Assembly: GCF_011067135.1 (NCBI RefSeq)
Contig: NZ_JAAMOW010000002.1
Span: 62,001-126,000 of the forward strand
Reading direction: 5' to 3'
DNA: 64,000 bases
Source of the DNA: Solimonas terrae
GTDB lineage: Bacteria > Pseudomonadota > Gammaproteobacteria > Nevskiales > Nevskiaceae
Shown one piece after another: positions 9,411 to 17,876 of the stretch (within the stretch, counting starts at the first letter, position 1; each line of letters starts with the position of its first letter). The translations under genes were made by a program, and so were the position numbers. Under the pieces are notes generated by a model. The model saw nothing but the letters and a program-made list of their open reading frames with translations, was not told the origin of the DNA and made no database searches.

Positions 9411-9604
9411 GACACGACTCCTTTGCAGTGAACCGGCGTGATTGCCGTGGACTGCATCGTCGGCGCCGGGCTCCGGGTTGCCGTACCACGGAGCCGACGA
9501 ACTCGTGCGAAATCGTCGAACGAGTCATGTGGCGGCCGGTCGGCGGCTCCCGTTGCGTGGGCGCGCCCTGTATCGTGGCGCCACGTCAATCACGAGGAGT
9601 TGCC
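9411..9604. promoter_or_regulatory. Divergent promoter region, SDR / enoyl-CoA hydratase
   Basis: A 194-bp intergenic stretch containing an inverted repeat ACTCGT (9501-9506) and ACGAGT (9520-9525) with a 13-bp spacer. It may be an operator; no regulator can be assigned. Confidence 0.3.
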
Positions 9605-10384
9605 GTGTCCCATATCGAAGTCCGCCGCGACGGTCATGTGCTCGATATCAAGATCAATCGCCCGGAAAAGCTCAATGCACTGTCGCCGGCGATGTACCAC
9701 GACATCGGGCTTGCCTACGCCGAGCTCGACGGCGACCCCGAATTGCGTGTCGGCGTGCTGCATGCCGAGGGCAAGCACTTCACCGCGGGCGTTGAACTCG
9801 ATCTGTGGGCGCCGATCTTCGGCAGCGGACAGGGCTTTCCGCTGCAGGCTCCGGCTTTCGATCCGTTCTGCCTGAAGGGGCCGCGCTGTCGCAAGCCGAT
9901 CGTGTTTGCCGCGCAGGGCTACTGCTACACCTGGGGCGTCGAGATCATGTTGAACACCGACGTGCGCGTGGCAGCCGACGACACCCGCTTCGCGATGCTT
10001 GAGGTCAAGCGCGGCATCTATCCCTGCGGCGGGGCGACCTTGCGTCTGCCGCAGCAGATGGGCTGGGCCAACGCGCAGCGCTATCTGCTGACCGGCGATT
10101 CCTGGACCGCCGCCGAGTCGCATCGTCTGGGGCTGGTGCAGGAAGTCGTGCCGGCCGGCCAGCAATATGCGAAGGCGCGCGAGATCGCCGGACGCATCGC
10201 GGCCGCCGCGCCGCTCGGCGTGCAGGCCTTGCTGAAGGCGACGCGCCTGGCGGCGCTGGAGGGCGAGAAGCCGGCGATCGCGACCTTGTTCGACGACATG
10301 GTGACGGTCATGAAAAGCGACGACGCCCGGGAAGGCGTGCAGTCGTTTCTCGAGCGGCGCGAAGCGAGATTCACGGGGCGCTGA
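9605..10384 (+). CDS. Enoyl-CoA hydratase/isomerase (crotonase) family protein
   Basis: A 259-residue crotonase-fold protein with a GTG start at 9605, preceded by GAGGAG. Signature NRPEKLNALSP near the N terminus, then EGKHFTAGVELD and a second oxyanion region QGYCYTWGVEIMLNTDVRVAA. The two classical catalytic Glu residues of hydratases are not clearly in place (an E occurs at VEI), so isomerase, hydrolase or another crotonase activity is possible. It stands alone. Confidence 0.82.
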   Translation: MSHIEVRRDGHVLDIKINRPEKLNALSPAMYHDIGLAYAELDGDPELRVGVLHAEGKHFTAGVELDLWAPIFGSGQGFPLQAPAFDPFCLKGPRCRKPIVFAAQGYCYTWGVEIMLNTDVRVAADDTRFAMLEVKRGIYPCGGATLRLPQQMGWANAQRYLLTGDSWTAAESHRLGLVQEVVPAGQQYAKAREIAGRIAAAAPLGVQALLKATRLAALEGEKPAIATLFDDMVTVMKSDDAREGVQSFLERREARFTGR

Positions 10385-10405
10385 GCGGCACCGGGTGGTG
10401 CGGTC

Positions 10406-11473
10406 CTAGGACAGATCGGCGGCTTGCGCGAAGGCGTCGAGCGCGCGTACACGGCCGCTGCGACCGATCACCACCACACCGTCGCCGGCGCCGATCACGG
10501 CGTCGGACGGCGGGCGTGTGAGGCTGCTGCCGTCGCGGCGATTGAGCGCGACGATCAGGAAGGCGCCTCCGGCGCGGCGCTCGATCTCGGCGATCGACAG
10601 GCCCACGAACGGGCTGCCTTCGGCGGCGGCGGTGACTTCCAGTTCCAGGCCGAGGCCGTGCAGATCCTGCTCGAAACCCTTGCGCTGCTCGGAGCCGCGG
10701 ACCAGCGTCGTCGAGTTCCGGAACAGGATCATTTCGGCGATGCGTTCGGCGCCGATATGTGCCGGCAACACCACCTCGTTGGCGCCCGCATGCAGCAGCT
10801 TGCCTTCCGTGGTCGGCAGTTCGCCGCGGGCGATGATGCGCAGATTCTTGTTGAGGCTGCGCGCACTGAGCGTGATGAAGACATTGGCCGCGTCGTCCGG
10901 CAGCACGGTCGCGAGAATCGCGGCGCGGTCGATGCCGGCGCTTTTCAGCACGGCTTCGTCGGTGGCCTCGCCCTGCACCCAGAGGTAACCGAGATCACGC
11001 GCCTCGGCGACGCGCGGTTCGCTGCGCTCGATGATCACGAAGCGAGTTTTGCCGGCCTTCAGTTCGCGCGTCAGCATGTTGCCGATGCGACCGAAACCGC
11101 AGACGATGACGTGGGCCTGCAGCTGATCGATTTCGCTTTTCATGCGTTTGATCCCGAGTACCTGCTGAATCTGGCTCAAGGTGAAGAACTGCACCAGCGC
11201 GCCGGTGAGATAGATCACCCCGGTGCAACCGAGCACGATCAGCGCGACCGTGACGGCGCGCAGTTCCGGCGTATCGATCGGCCGCACTTCCTCGTAGCCG
11301 ACCGTGAAGATCGTCACCACGACCATGTACAGCGCGTCGCCGAAGCTCCAGCCGAGCAGCATGTACGCCAGCACGGCGATCGGCGCGAGCACGGCCAGAA
11401 ACAGCAGGCCATTGACCAGATTGCGCGACGGCGAATGCGAGAGGGACATGGGCGGCAGTGCGATTTTCGGCAT
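10406..11473 (-). CDS. Potassium channel protein with TrkA-N/RCK domain
   Basis: A 355-residue two-TM K+ channel. TM1 lies at ~20-40 (NGLLFLAVLAPIAVLAYMLL); the pore loop carries selectivity filter TVGYE at ~57-61; TM2 is at ~70-95. The cytosolic RCK/TrkA-N domain follows (HVIVCGFGRIG, a Rossmann NAD-binding motif) and then a TrkA-C part (SPFVGLSIAEIERRAGG). It resembles Kch/MthK-type channels gated by nucleotides or ions. It is divergent from dbpA across ~230 bp. Confidence 0.9.
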   Translation of the reverse strand: MPKIALPPMSLSHSPSRNLVNGLLFLAVLAPIAVLAYMLLGWSFGDALYMVVVTIFTVGYEEVRPIDTPELRAVTVALIVLGCTGVIYLTGALVQFFTLSQIQQVLGIKRMKSEIDQLQAHVIVCGFGRIGNMLTRELKAGKTRFVIIERSEPRVAEARDLGYLWVQGEATDEAVLKSAGIDRAAILATVLPDDAANVFITLSARSLNKNLRIIARGELPTTEGKLLHAGANEVVLPAHIGAERIAEMILFRNSTTLVRGSEQRKGFEQDLHGLGLELEVTAAAEGSPFVGLSIAEIERRAGGAFLIVALNRRDGSSLTRPPSDAVIGAGDGVVVIGRSGRVRALDAFAQAADLS

Positions 11474-11701
11474 TAGCTAGCGCGATGCATGCCATTTGCT
11501 GCGCTGCGACGTCGCAAGCCGATTCCTCGGATGCGACGGCCTCCTTCGATTTCGGCCATCGGTGCCGGTCCGCACGCATGGACTGAAGAGAGGCGGGTTG
11601 CCGAACGGGATGCGTCGTCCGTGTACCCGCTAAGCTGTCGCCCCTGAAACCTCCAGTCCTCGGCCCGCGCCCGCAGCGCGACACCACCAGCAGGTATCCG
11701 C

Positions 11702-13102
11702 GTGCAAGATCCGGCGTCCCAGAGCGTGTCCCGCCAGCCATTCAGCAGCCTGTCGCTGAATCCCGCGCTGCTGCAGGCGATCGACGTGCTCGGCTTCAAG
11801 CAGATGACCCCCATCCAGGCGGCGACCCTGCCGCCGATGCTCGAAGGGCACGATGTCATCGGCCAGGGACCGACCGGCAGCGGCAAGACCGCGGCCTACG
11901 GCCTGGGCCTGCTGTCGCGCATCGATCCAGCGCTGAGCAGGACGCAGGCGATGGTGCTGTGCCCGACGCGCGAGCTGGCGGATCAGGTCGCGCGGGAAAT
12001 TCGTGCGCTCGCGCGCTTCATGCCCAATATCAAGCTCAGCATTCTCAGCGGCGGCATCGCCAAGCGGCCGCAGCTGGCGTCGCTGGAGCATGATCCGCAT
12101 ATCGTCGTCGGCATGGCCGGGCGCGTGCTCGAACATCTGGACGACGGCATGCTCAAGCTGGCCGATCTGAAGGTTCTGGTGCTGGACGAGGCCGATCGCA
12201 TGCTTGGCGCCGACTTCGAAGCCGAGAGCCGCGCGATCGTCGAGCACGCACCGAAAGCGCGGCAGACGCTGTTCTTCTCGGCGACCTTCCCGGATGCCGT
12301 GCGCGGGCTCAGCCGCCAGCTGCAGAAGAAGCCCAAAGAGATCGTCGTGGCCGGTGACAGTGGCGCGCAGGTCACGCAGACCTTTTTCGAGGTCGCACCG
12401 GAACGGCGTATCGATGCGCTCGCGCATCTGCTCAGCCGGCATCGTCCCGAGTCGGCGCTGGTGTTCTGCTTCACCCGCAATGACGCCAGGGACGTCGAGG
12501 CACAGCTCAAGAAGCGTGGCTTCGAAGTGCTGGGTTTGCATGGCGACATCGAACAGCGCGAGCGCGACGAAGTGCTGGTGCGATTCGCCAACGGCAGCGC
12601 GCGGGTACTGGTCGCGACCGACGTCGCGGCGCGCGGCCTCGACATCAAGGATCTGGCTGCCGTCATCAGTTACGAACTGCCGGAAGATCCGGACCAGCAT
12701 GTGCATCGTGTCGGTCGCACCGGCCGCGCCGGCAAGAGCGGCATCGCGCTGCATCTGTACACGCCGCGCGAACACGAGCGCGTGCGCGACATCGAAGATC
12801 ATCTGCAGATCCGCGCCGACATCGAAAAACTGCCGGCGACGCTGCTGCCGGATCGGCCGATGCCGGCCAATGTCGTCACGCTCTGCGTCGACGGCGGCCG
12901 CCGCGACAAGCTGCGCCCGGGCGATCTGCTCGGCGCGCTGACCAACGAGGTCGGTGTCGTCAAGGAGGCGGTCGGCAAGATCACCAGCTTCGACACACGC
13001 ACCTACTTCGCGATCGAGAAGAAGCTCGCCGAACGCGTGCTCAAGCGGCTGCGCGAAGCGAAGATCAAGGGCCGGAAATTCCGCGTCCGGCCGATCGACT
13101 GA
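11702..13102 (+). CDS. dbpA: ATP-dependent RNA helicase DbpA
   Basis: A 466-residue DEAD-box helicase with a GTG start. Motifs in order: Q motif (GFKQMTPIQ), Walker A GPTGSGKT, PTRELADQ, DEAD within VLVLDEADRML, SATFP, ARGLDI and HRVGRTGRAG. The C-terminal ~80 residues (RDKLRPGDLLGALTNEVG...IKGRKFRVRPI) form the RNA-recognition domain that directs DbpA to 23S rRNA hairpin 92 in known homologues. Its role is large-subunit ribosome assembly. It is followed 22 bp later by the DUF3228 gene. Confidence 0.93.
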   Translation: MQDPASQSVSRQPFSSLSLNPALLQAIDVLGFKQMTPIQAATLPPMLEGHDVIGQGPTGSGKTAAYGLGLLSRIDPALSRTQAMVLCPTRELADQVAREIRALARFMPNIKLSILSGGIAKRPQLASLEHDPHIVVGMAGRVLEHLDDGMLKLADLKVLVLDEADRMLGADFEAESRAIVEHAPKARQTLFFSATFPDAVRGLSRQLQKKPKEIVVAGDSGAQVTQTFFEVAPERRIDALAHLLSRHRPESALVFCFTRNDARDVEAQLKKRGFEVLGLHGDIEQRERDEVLVRFANGSARVLVATDVAARGLDIKDLAAVISYELPEDPDQHVHRVGRTGRAGKSGIALHLYTPREHERVRDIEDHLQIRADIEKLPATLLPDRPMPANVVTLCVDGGRRDKLRPGDLLGALTNEVGVVKEAVGKITSFDTRTYFAIEKKLAERVLKRLREAKIKGRKFRVRPID

Positions 13103-13124
13103 CGGCACCGGGTTCTGCTCTGCC

Positions 13125-13682
13125 ATGACCATCGTTCTCACGCCCTTCGCGCGCGCCCGCCTGTTTCCGAAAGACCGCCGCAGAAACGCGATCCAGGACG
13201 CGACACCGGAAAGCTTCGAGCGCCATCTGAACGAGCACGCGCCGCTCAAGGTGCTCGACGGCTATGCGCCGTTCTGCAAGCTGCACGTACATCGCAACTG
13301 GACCTCGACGCGCTGCCTGACGGTGCCGATCACGGCCGGCAACCGCCATCTGCTGCGCTCGACATACGAGGCGCGCAACAAGCGCGAGTTGCCGGTGCTG
13401 GTGCGCTGGTTCGAGGGCGTGGAAGCGCCGCTTGCCGCTTACCTGCTGGTGATCGTCTACAGCCGCGAGCAGATGGAGAAGGAAGGCACGGCGATCGACG
13501 CCGACTGGGGTATCGTCGGCTGTCTGTATACCGCCGAGCCCGAGGAAATCCCGATGGCCCCGATCACCATGATGCGCAATGCGCTCGGAGTCGAAGAGGG
13601 CGGTTCCGGCGTGCCCCTCGATCACGACGCCTATCGCCGCAGTGTCGCGTTCTGGGATCACAACGCGAACTGGCGGCCCTGA
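13125..13682 (+). CDS. DUF3228 family protein
   Basis: A 185-residue cytosolic protein of unknown function. Conserved landmarks of the family are easily seen: DGYAPFCKLHV, YEARNKRELPVLVRWF, PMAPITMMRNALGVEEGGSG and the C-terminal YRRSVAFWDHNA. ATG 13125 gives the normal length. It lies 22 bp after dbpA and may share its transcript. Confidence 0.85.
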   Translation: MTIVLTPFARARLFPKDRRRNAIQDATPESFERHLNEHAPLKVLDGYAPFCKLHVHRNWTSTRCLTVPITAGNRHLLRSTYEARNKRELPVLVRWFEGVEAPLAAYLLVIVYSREQMEKEGTAIDADWGIVGCLYTAEPEEIPMAPITMMRNALGVEEGGSGVPLDHDAYRRSVAFWDHNANWRP

Positions 13683-13953
13683 GGCCGGCGCGGACCGGCG
13701 ATAGCGGACCGCTCGCGCGTCTGGGTCGGGGCAGCGGCATCGGTCAGACGGCGGTCCCGGTCGGTTCGGCGGCCGCTTCCGCTGCAGGACAGGGCGAAGC
13801 CGCGTTCATTGGCCGGGCCTGCCGTTGGTCGCCCCGCATCAACCGGGTGGGGAATTTCCCGATCCGGCGCCGTTAGGAAATTCATACTTTCCGCACCAAA
13901 ACGGCCCACACGACCTCTACACTATGATCACCAGGGGGAAGCACCACGCCAGC

Positions 13954-15318
13954 ATGAGCAGCGATTCGACCTTCCAGTTCATCGATCTCGATGCCGAGCA
14001 GCATCGCGCCGAGCTGCTGTTCGATGTGCTGGGGCACGAAAAGCCCTGGTATCCGGTGATGGGTTGCCGGCCGGTCTCGTCGGGTTGCGATCATTGCGTC
14101 GGCCTGCAACTGCACAATGACTGGCTGCGCCGCAACGGCCGTCCGACCGTGGCGACGCTGCAGCCGCCGACCCTGCAGCAGGCCGAGATCGGCCGCGTGC
14201 GCGCGTTTGCCCGCGAGGACCACGTCATCGTCGCGCCCGGCTCGGACCTGTTCGATCCGGCGATCAGCGACGAGCAGCTCGACTACATCATCCTGACGAT
14301 CGCATCGCGTCCGGATGTGCTGTTCTACTGGTTCACCAAACACGCCGAACGCCAGCGCGACTACCTGCTCGCCCTGTCCACCTATCCGAACACGCCGGGC
14401 ACCCGGCCACGGCCCAAGTGGCCGCTCGCCAACGTGCGCATCGGCATCTCGGTCGAGGACAACGAAACCTACCGTGCCCGTGCGCCGTACCTGTTCGAGA
14501 CACCGGCGATGTTCCGCATCGTCCGCTTCGAGCCGGTGCTGGGGCCGATCGACGTCGAGAAGATCGAGCTCTGGTCCGGCGACATTCTCTGGCCGCTGCG
14601 CGGCATCGTGCAGGCCTACGGCGGCACGCAGCAGAACGGCGAGCGCTTCTGGCTGCCGCTCGACGAACCGCTGACGCACACACCCAAGCCCGATCTCATC
14701 ATCATCGGCGGCGAACGCGGCGAGAAGGCCCGGCCGCCGCATCCGATGTGGATCCGCAACATCGAGAAGGCCGCGCGCACCTGGGCCGTTCCGGTGTTCT
14801 TCCGCGGCTGGGGCAGCTGCCGGCCGGTGGTGCGGCCCGATCTCGAGAACGATCCGACTCTGGTCATCGTCTCGATCGACGGCTATCACCGCGGCAAGGG
14901 TCTGGGCGGCGCGACCAACTTTCTCGCTACGCAGTCCGGTCTCGGCGGCGATGTCTACTTCACGCGTCCGTCGTCCGAAGCCGATCCGTCGCTGTTCTAT
15001 TACCCCGTCGTCAAGCTGGATGCGCGGCCGGAGTGGTTCGCGCCGAGCCAGAAGCAGCGCATCACCGACATCTCGCCGGCGGCGCGCGATCTGGCCAAGC
15101 TGCACGCGCGCGAGCGCTACCGGCTGATGCAGGAATCGCGCATGCAGACGGAGGAAACGGTCGCGGTCACGCCGCCGAAGATCGCCATGGGCGCACGCCT
15201 GCGCGGCATCCTGAATACCCCGATCAGCGAACTGCCGGTGCGCGAGATCCTCAACACGCCCATCGGCGAGTTGTCGGGCCGGAACCGTCCGCCGAAGTCG
15301 GGCGCCAGCAACGACTGA
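13954..15318 (+). CDS. DUF5131 (phage Gp37/Gp68-like) family protein
   Basis: A protein of about 454 residues. The N-terminal part matches DUF5131: WYPVMGCRPVSSGCDHC, with cysteines in the place of the family's WNPxxGCxxxSxGCxxCY motif, then VIVAPGSDLFDP, FYWFTKHAERQRDYL, GISVEDNETY, FRIVRFEPVLGP and DLIIIGGERGEKARP. The family occurs in phages and scattered bacteria, and its Cys pattern has been likened to radical-SAM-type proteins; activity is unknown. The C terminus carries a short tandem duplication, ILNTPISEL / ILNTPIGEL. ATG 13954 was preferred over the in-frame ATG 13924. No phage genes are near. Confidence 0.7.
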   Translation: MSSDSTFQFIDLDAEQHRAELLFDVLGHEKPWYPVMGCRPVSSGCDHCVGLQLHNDWLRRNGRPTVATLQPPTLQQAEIGRVRAFAREDHVIVAPGSDLFDPAISDEQLDYIILTIASRPDVLFYWFTKHAERQRDYLLALSTYPNTPGTRPRPKWPLANVRIGISVEDNETYRARAPYLFETPAMFRIVRFEPVLGPIDVEKIELWSGDILWPLRGIVQAYGGTQQNGERFWLPLDEPLTHTPKPDLIIIGGERGEKARPPHPMWIRNIEKAARTWAVPVFFRGWGSCRPVVRPDLENDPTLVIVSIDGYHRGKGLGGATNFLATQSGLGGDVYFTRPSSEADPSLFYYPVVKLDARPEWFAPSQKQRITDISPAARDLAKLHARERYRLMQESRMQTEETVAVTPPKIAMGARLRGILNTPISELPVREILNTPIGELSGRNRPPKSGASND

Positions 15319-15344
15319 TCGCGGTGCGGCGACGGCCCGAGGCG

Positions 15345-16307
15345 CTACGGGCGCAGGACGATGCGTTTGCCGTCCGCTGCCATCCGCCAGGCCGATTCGA
15401 CGTCCCGTAACGGCACGCCGATCGCGTCGATTGTCAGGCGCGCCGGTCCGACGGCACGCAGCAGCTTGCCGACGATGCCGACCAGCGCCGCATGCGACAC
15501 GCTGCCGAGGCCGCTGCCCGTCAATTCCAGACCTGAACTGCGCAGCGTGCCGGCAGCGATCGGCAACGAGGCGCCCGCCAGCGAGCCGATGTTGACGAAG
15601 CGGACACGCGGCTGCGCCCGGCTGCCGCCGTGGCCGGCGGCGGCATCGATGATGCAGGCGGCCGGCTGGCCCCAGAGATAGTCGAGCACGACCTCGACGC
15701 CCGCGCCGTGCAGCCGCTCGCGAAACGCCGCGACCAGCCGTTCGCCGGGCTGATCGAGGCAGATGAAATCGTCGGCGCCCAGTGCACGAAGCTCGCTCTC
15801 GACCTGCGGCTTGCGCGCCGTGGCAATCACGCGCGACGCGCCGAGATGGCGGGCGATCTGGATGGCCAGCCGGCCCGAGCTGCCGGCGGCGCCGTTGACC
15901 AGCACGGATTCGCCCGGCCTGAACCCGGCGCGCAACTCCAGCGCGGCCCATGACGACATGCCGGGATTGGCGATCGCCGCCGCCGTGACATCGTCGATGT
16001 CATCCGGCAGCGCGACGCATTGCCCGGCGGCGACCGCGCTGCATTCCGCCATGGCACCGATCGGCGCGCGCGGGAACGCGAAGTAGACACGGCTGCCATC
16101 GGCGAGTCGCCCGACGCCATCGGCGCCCGGCACCATCGGCAGGGTCTTGCCGCTGCTGTAGTGCTTGCCGGATGCCTGCGCGCGTACCAGCTGGCTGATC
16201 GCCGCGCCAGCGACGCGCACCAGCACTTCGCCGTCCCGTGCCTGCGGCGCCTCGATCTCGCCGCAAGTCGGCGCATGTTCGAAATCGCGGACGATCGCGG
16301 CTTTCAT
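15345..16307 (-). CDS. Quinone oxidoreductase-like zinc-independent alcohol dehydrogenase (MDR family)
   Basis: A 320-residue medium-chain reductase. N-terminal GroES-like domain (MKAAIVRDFEHAPTCGEIEAP, VPGADGVGRLADG) and a Rossmann domain with VLVNGAAGSSGRLAIQIARHLGA. The Cys/His zinc ligands are absent, pointing to the quinone-reductase-type, NADPH-using branch. It precedes the thiolase on the same strand (transcribed after it, 80-bp gap). Confidence 0.85.
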   Translation of the reverse strand: MKAAIVRDFEHAPTCGEIEAPQARDGEVLVRVAGAAISQLVRAQASGKHYSSGKTLPMVPGADGVGRLADGSRVYFAFPRAPIGAMAECSAVAAGQCVALPDDIDDVTAAAIANPGMSSWAALELRAGFRPGESVLVNGAAGSSGRLAIQIARHLGASRVIATARKPQVESELRALGADDFICLDQPGERLVAAFRERLHGAGVEVVLDYLWGQPAACIIDAAAGHGGSRAQPRVRFVNIGSLAGASLPIAAGTLRSSGLELTGSGLGSVSHAALVGIVGKLLRAVGPARLTIDAIGVPLRDVESAWRMAADGKRIVLRP

Positions 16308-16387
16308 GGCCGCAACCCTTGAACCGAGCGGTATCGATGGCTCTTGCCGCTCATGTCATCCTCGCAGCCCCGACCTGTCGCAAAGCG

Positions 16388-17575
16388 TCACTGCTGATTG
16401 CGATAGACGGTCACCACGCAGGCGCCGCCAAGGCCGAGATTGTGCTGCAGCGCGACGCGCGCCCCTTCGACCTGCCGCGCACCGGCAGTGCCGCGCAACT
16501 GGTGCACGAGCTCCGTGCATTGCGCCAGGCCGGTGGCACCGAGCGGATGACCCTTGGACAGCAGACCGCCGGACGGATTGGTGACGTAACGGCCGCCATA
16601 GGTGTTGTCGCCATCGTCGACGAACTTCTCGGCGCCGCCTTCCGGGCACAGACCGAGCGCTTCGTAGGAGATCAGTTCGTTGTGTGCGAAGCAGTCGTGC
16701 AATTCGACGACGTCGACATCGTCGGCGCCGATGCCGGCCTCCTCGTAGACCTGGCGCGCCGCTTCCCTGGCCATGCCGAAGCCGACGACCTCGCGCATGT
16801 CGCGGGCGGTGAAGGTCTTCGCCGTATCGGTGGTCATCGCCTGCGCGGCGATCCATACCGCCGATTCGAGGCCGTGGCGCTTCGCGAACGCCTCGCTGCA
16901 CAGCACGGCCGCGGCGGCGCCGCAGGTCGGCGGACAGGCCATCAGGCGGGTCATCACGCCGGGCCACACGGCGGGAGCGGCCATCACGTCATCGACGCTT
17001 ACTTCCTTGCGAAACAAGGCCAGCGGGTTGTTGGCCGCGTGGCGGCTGGCTTTGGCGCGAATCTTCGCGAACGTCTCCAGCCTGGTCCCGTACTGCTGCA
17101 TGTGGGCGAGCCCGGCACCGCCGAAGTAGCGCAGCGCGAGCGGAATCTCGCTGTTGCCGACCAGCTCGTCGGCAGCCGCGTCGAAGCGTTCGAACGGGCT
17201 CGGGCGATCGCCGAACGCCGCTTTCAATGCGCCGGGTGTCATCTGCTCGAAGCCGAGAGCCAGCACGCATTCGGCGGCCCCCGAGGCGATCGCCTGGCGC
17301 GCCAGAAACAGGGCGGTCGAGCCGGTCGAACAGTTGTTGTTGACGTTGACGACCGGGATGCCGGTCATGCCGACCTCATAGAGCGCGCGCTGGCCGGCGG
17401 TCGAATCGCCGTAGACGTAGCCGACATAGGCCTGCTGGATGCGTTCGTAACCGATGCCGGCATCGGCGAGTGCGGCCTGCGTGGCGGCGGCGGCCATGAC
17501 CGGATACGGATCGCTGGCGCCCGGCTTGGCGAACGGGATCATGCCGACACCGGAAACGAGAACTTTTCGACTCAT
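16388..17575 (-). CDS. Thiolase, SCP-X / lipid-transfer-protein type acetyl-CoA acyltransferase
   Basis: A 395-residue thiolase. The nucleophilic Cys is intact: NNNCSTGS at ~79-86 (Cys82). Further landmarks are VDVVELHDCFAHNELISYEALGLC and the C-terminal GGLLSKGHPLGATG and HNLGLGGACV with the second Cys. This subfamily cleaves branched-chain or steroid side-chain 3-ketoacyl-CoAs in known cases. ATG 17575 has AAGGAAG upstream. It is divergent from the aldehyde dehydrogenase. Confidence 0.9.
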   Translation of the reverse strand: MSRKVLVSGVGMIPFAKPGASDPYPVMAAAATQAALADAGIGYERIQQAYVGYVYGDSTAGQRALYEVGMTGIPVVNVNNNCSTGSTALFLARQAIASGAAECVLALGFEQMTPGALKAAFGDRPSPFERFDAAADELVGNSEIPLALRYFGGAGLAHMQQYGTRLETFAKIRAKASRHAANNPLALFRKEVSVDDVMAAPAVWPGVMTRLMACPPTCGAAAAVLCSEAFAKRHGLESAVWIAAQAMTTDTAKTFTARDMREVVGFGMAREAARQVYEEAGIGADDVDVVELHDCFAHNELISYEALGLCPEGGAEKFVDDGDNTYGGRYVTNPSGGLLSKGHPLGATGLAQCTELVHQLRGTAGARQVEGARVALQHNLGLGGACVVTVYRNQQ

Positions 17576-17876
17576 GGCGAAGCTTCCTTGCTGGGCTGGG
17601 GGATCGGCCGGCGATGTTGTCGGTCGCGGCCGGCTGACTTGACGCTGCCGGCCATTATAGTCGCGTGCCATCGCCGGCCAATCCGCGCCAGTAATCGTCA
17701 GCGTTGATTAACATGACCGCCGCCTCTAGGATGCCCGCCAGACGTGCGGCAATGCCTTGAATTCGCGCGATGCGTCGCCTAGCGTGACGATCCGGTCGGC
17801 CGCATTCAGCTGCGATGACAGTCAACAATGTTTGCATGGACCGACGGCAAAGCGGTTCGAGCGAGGAGATTCACGA
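17576..17876. promoter_or_regulatory. Divergent promoter region, thiolase / aldehyde dehydrogenase
   Basis: A 301-bp gap. It contains one TCAACA half-site (17822-17827) of the motif found elsewhere in the window, without a convincing second half, and a near-palindrome GTTGATTAAC around 17700. No gene is seen here. Co-control of the two flanking genes is possible but weakly supported. Confidence 0.3.

Noticed and set aside
13954-15318. DUF5131 gene as evidence for a prophage
   Set aside because: No integrase, capsid, terminase, lysis or attachment-site signals flank it; neighbours are dbpA, a DUF3228 gene and a dehydrogenase.
13882-15951. Long open frame on the minus strand opposite the DUF5131 gene
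   Set aside because: Arg/Ala-rich with low-complexity composition typical of antisense frames in GC-rich DNA; the plus-strand protein has clear family motifs.
17822-17837. TCAACA half-site before the aldehyde dehydrogenase as a regulon operator
   Set aside because: The right half (TTGCAT) matches only 1 of 6 positions, too weak to count with the other sites.
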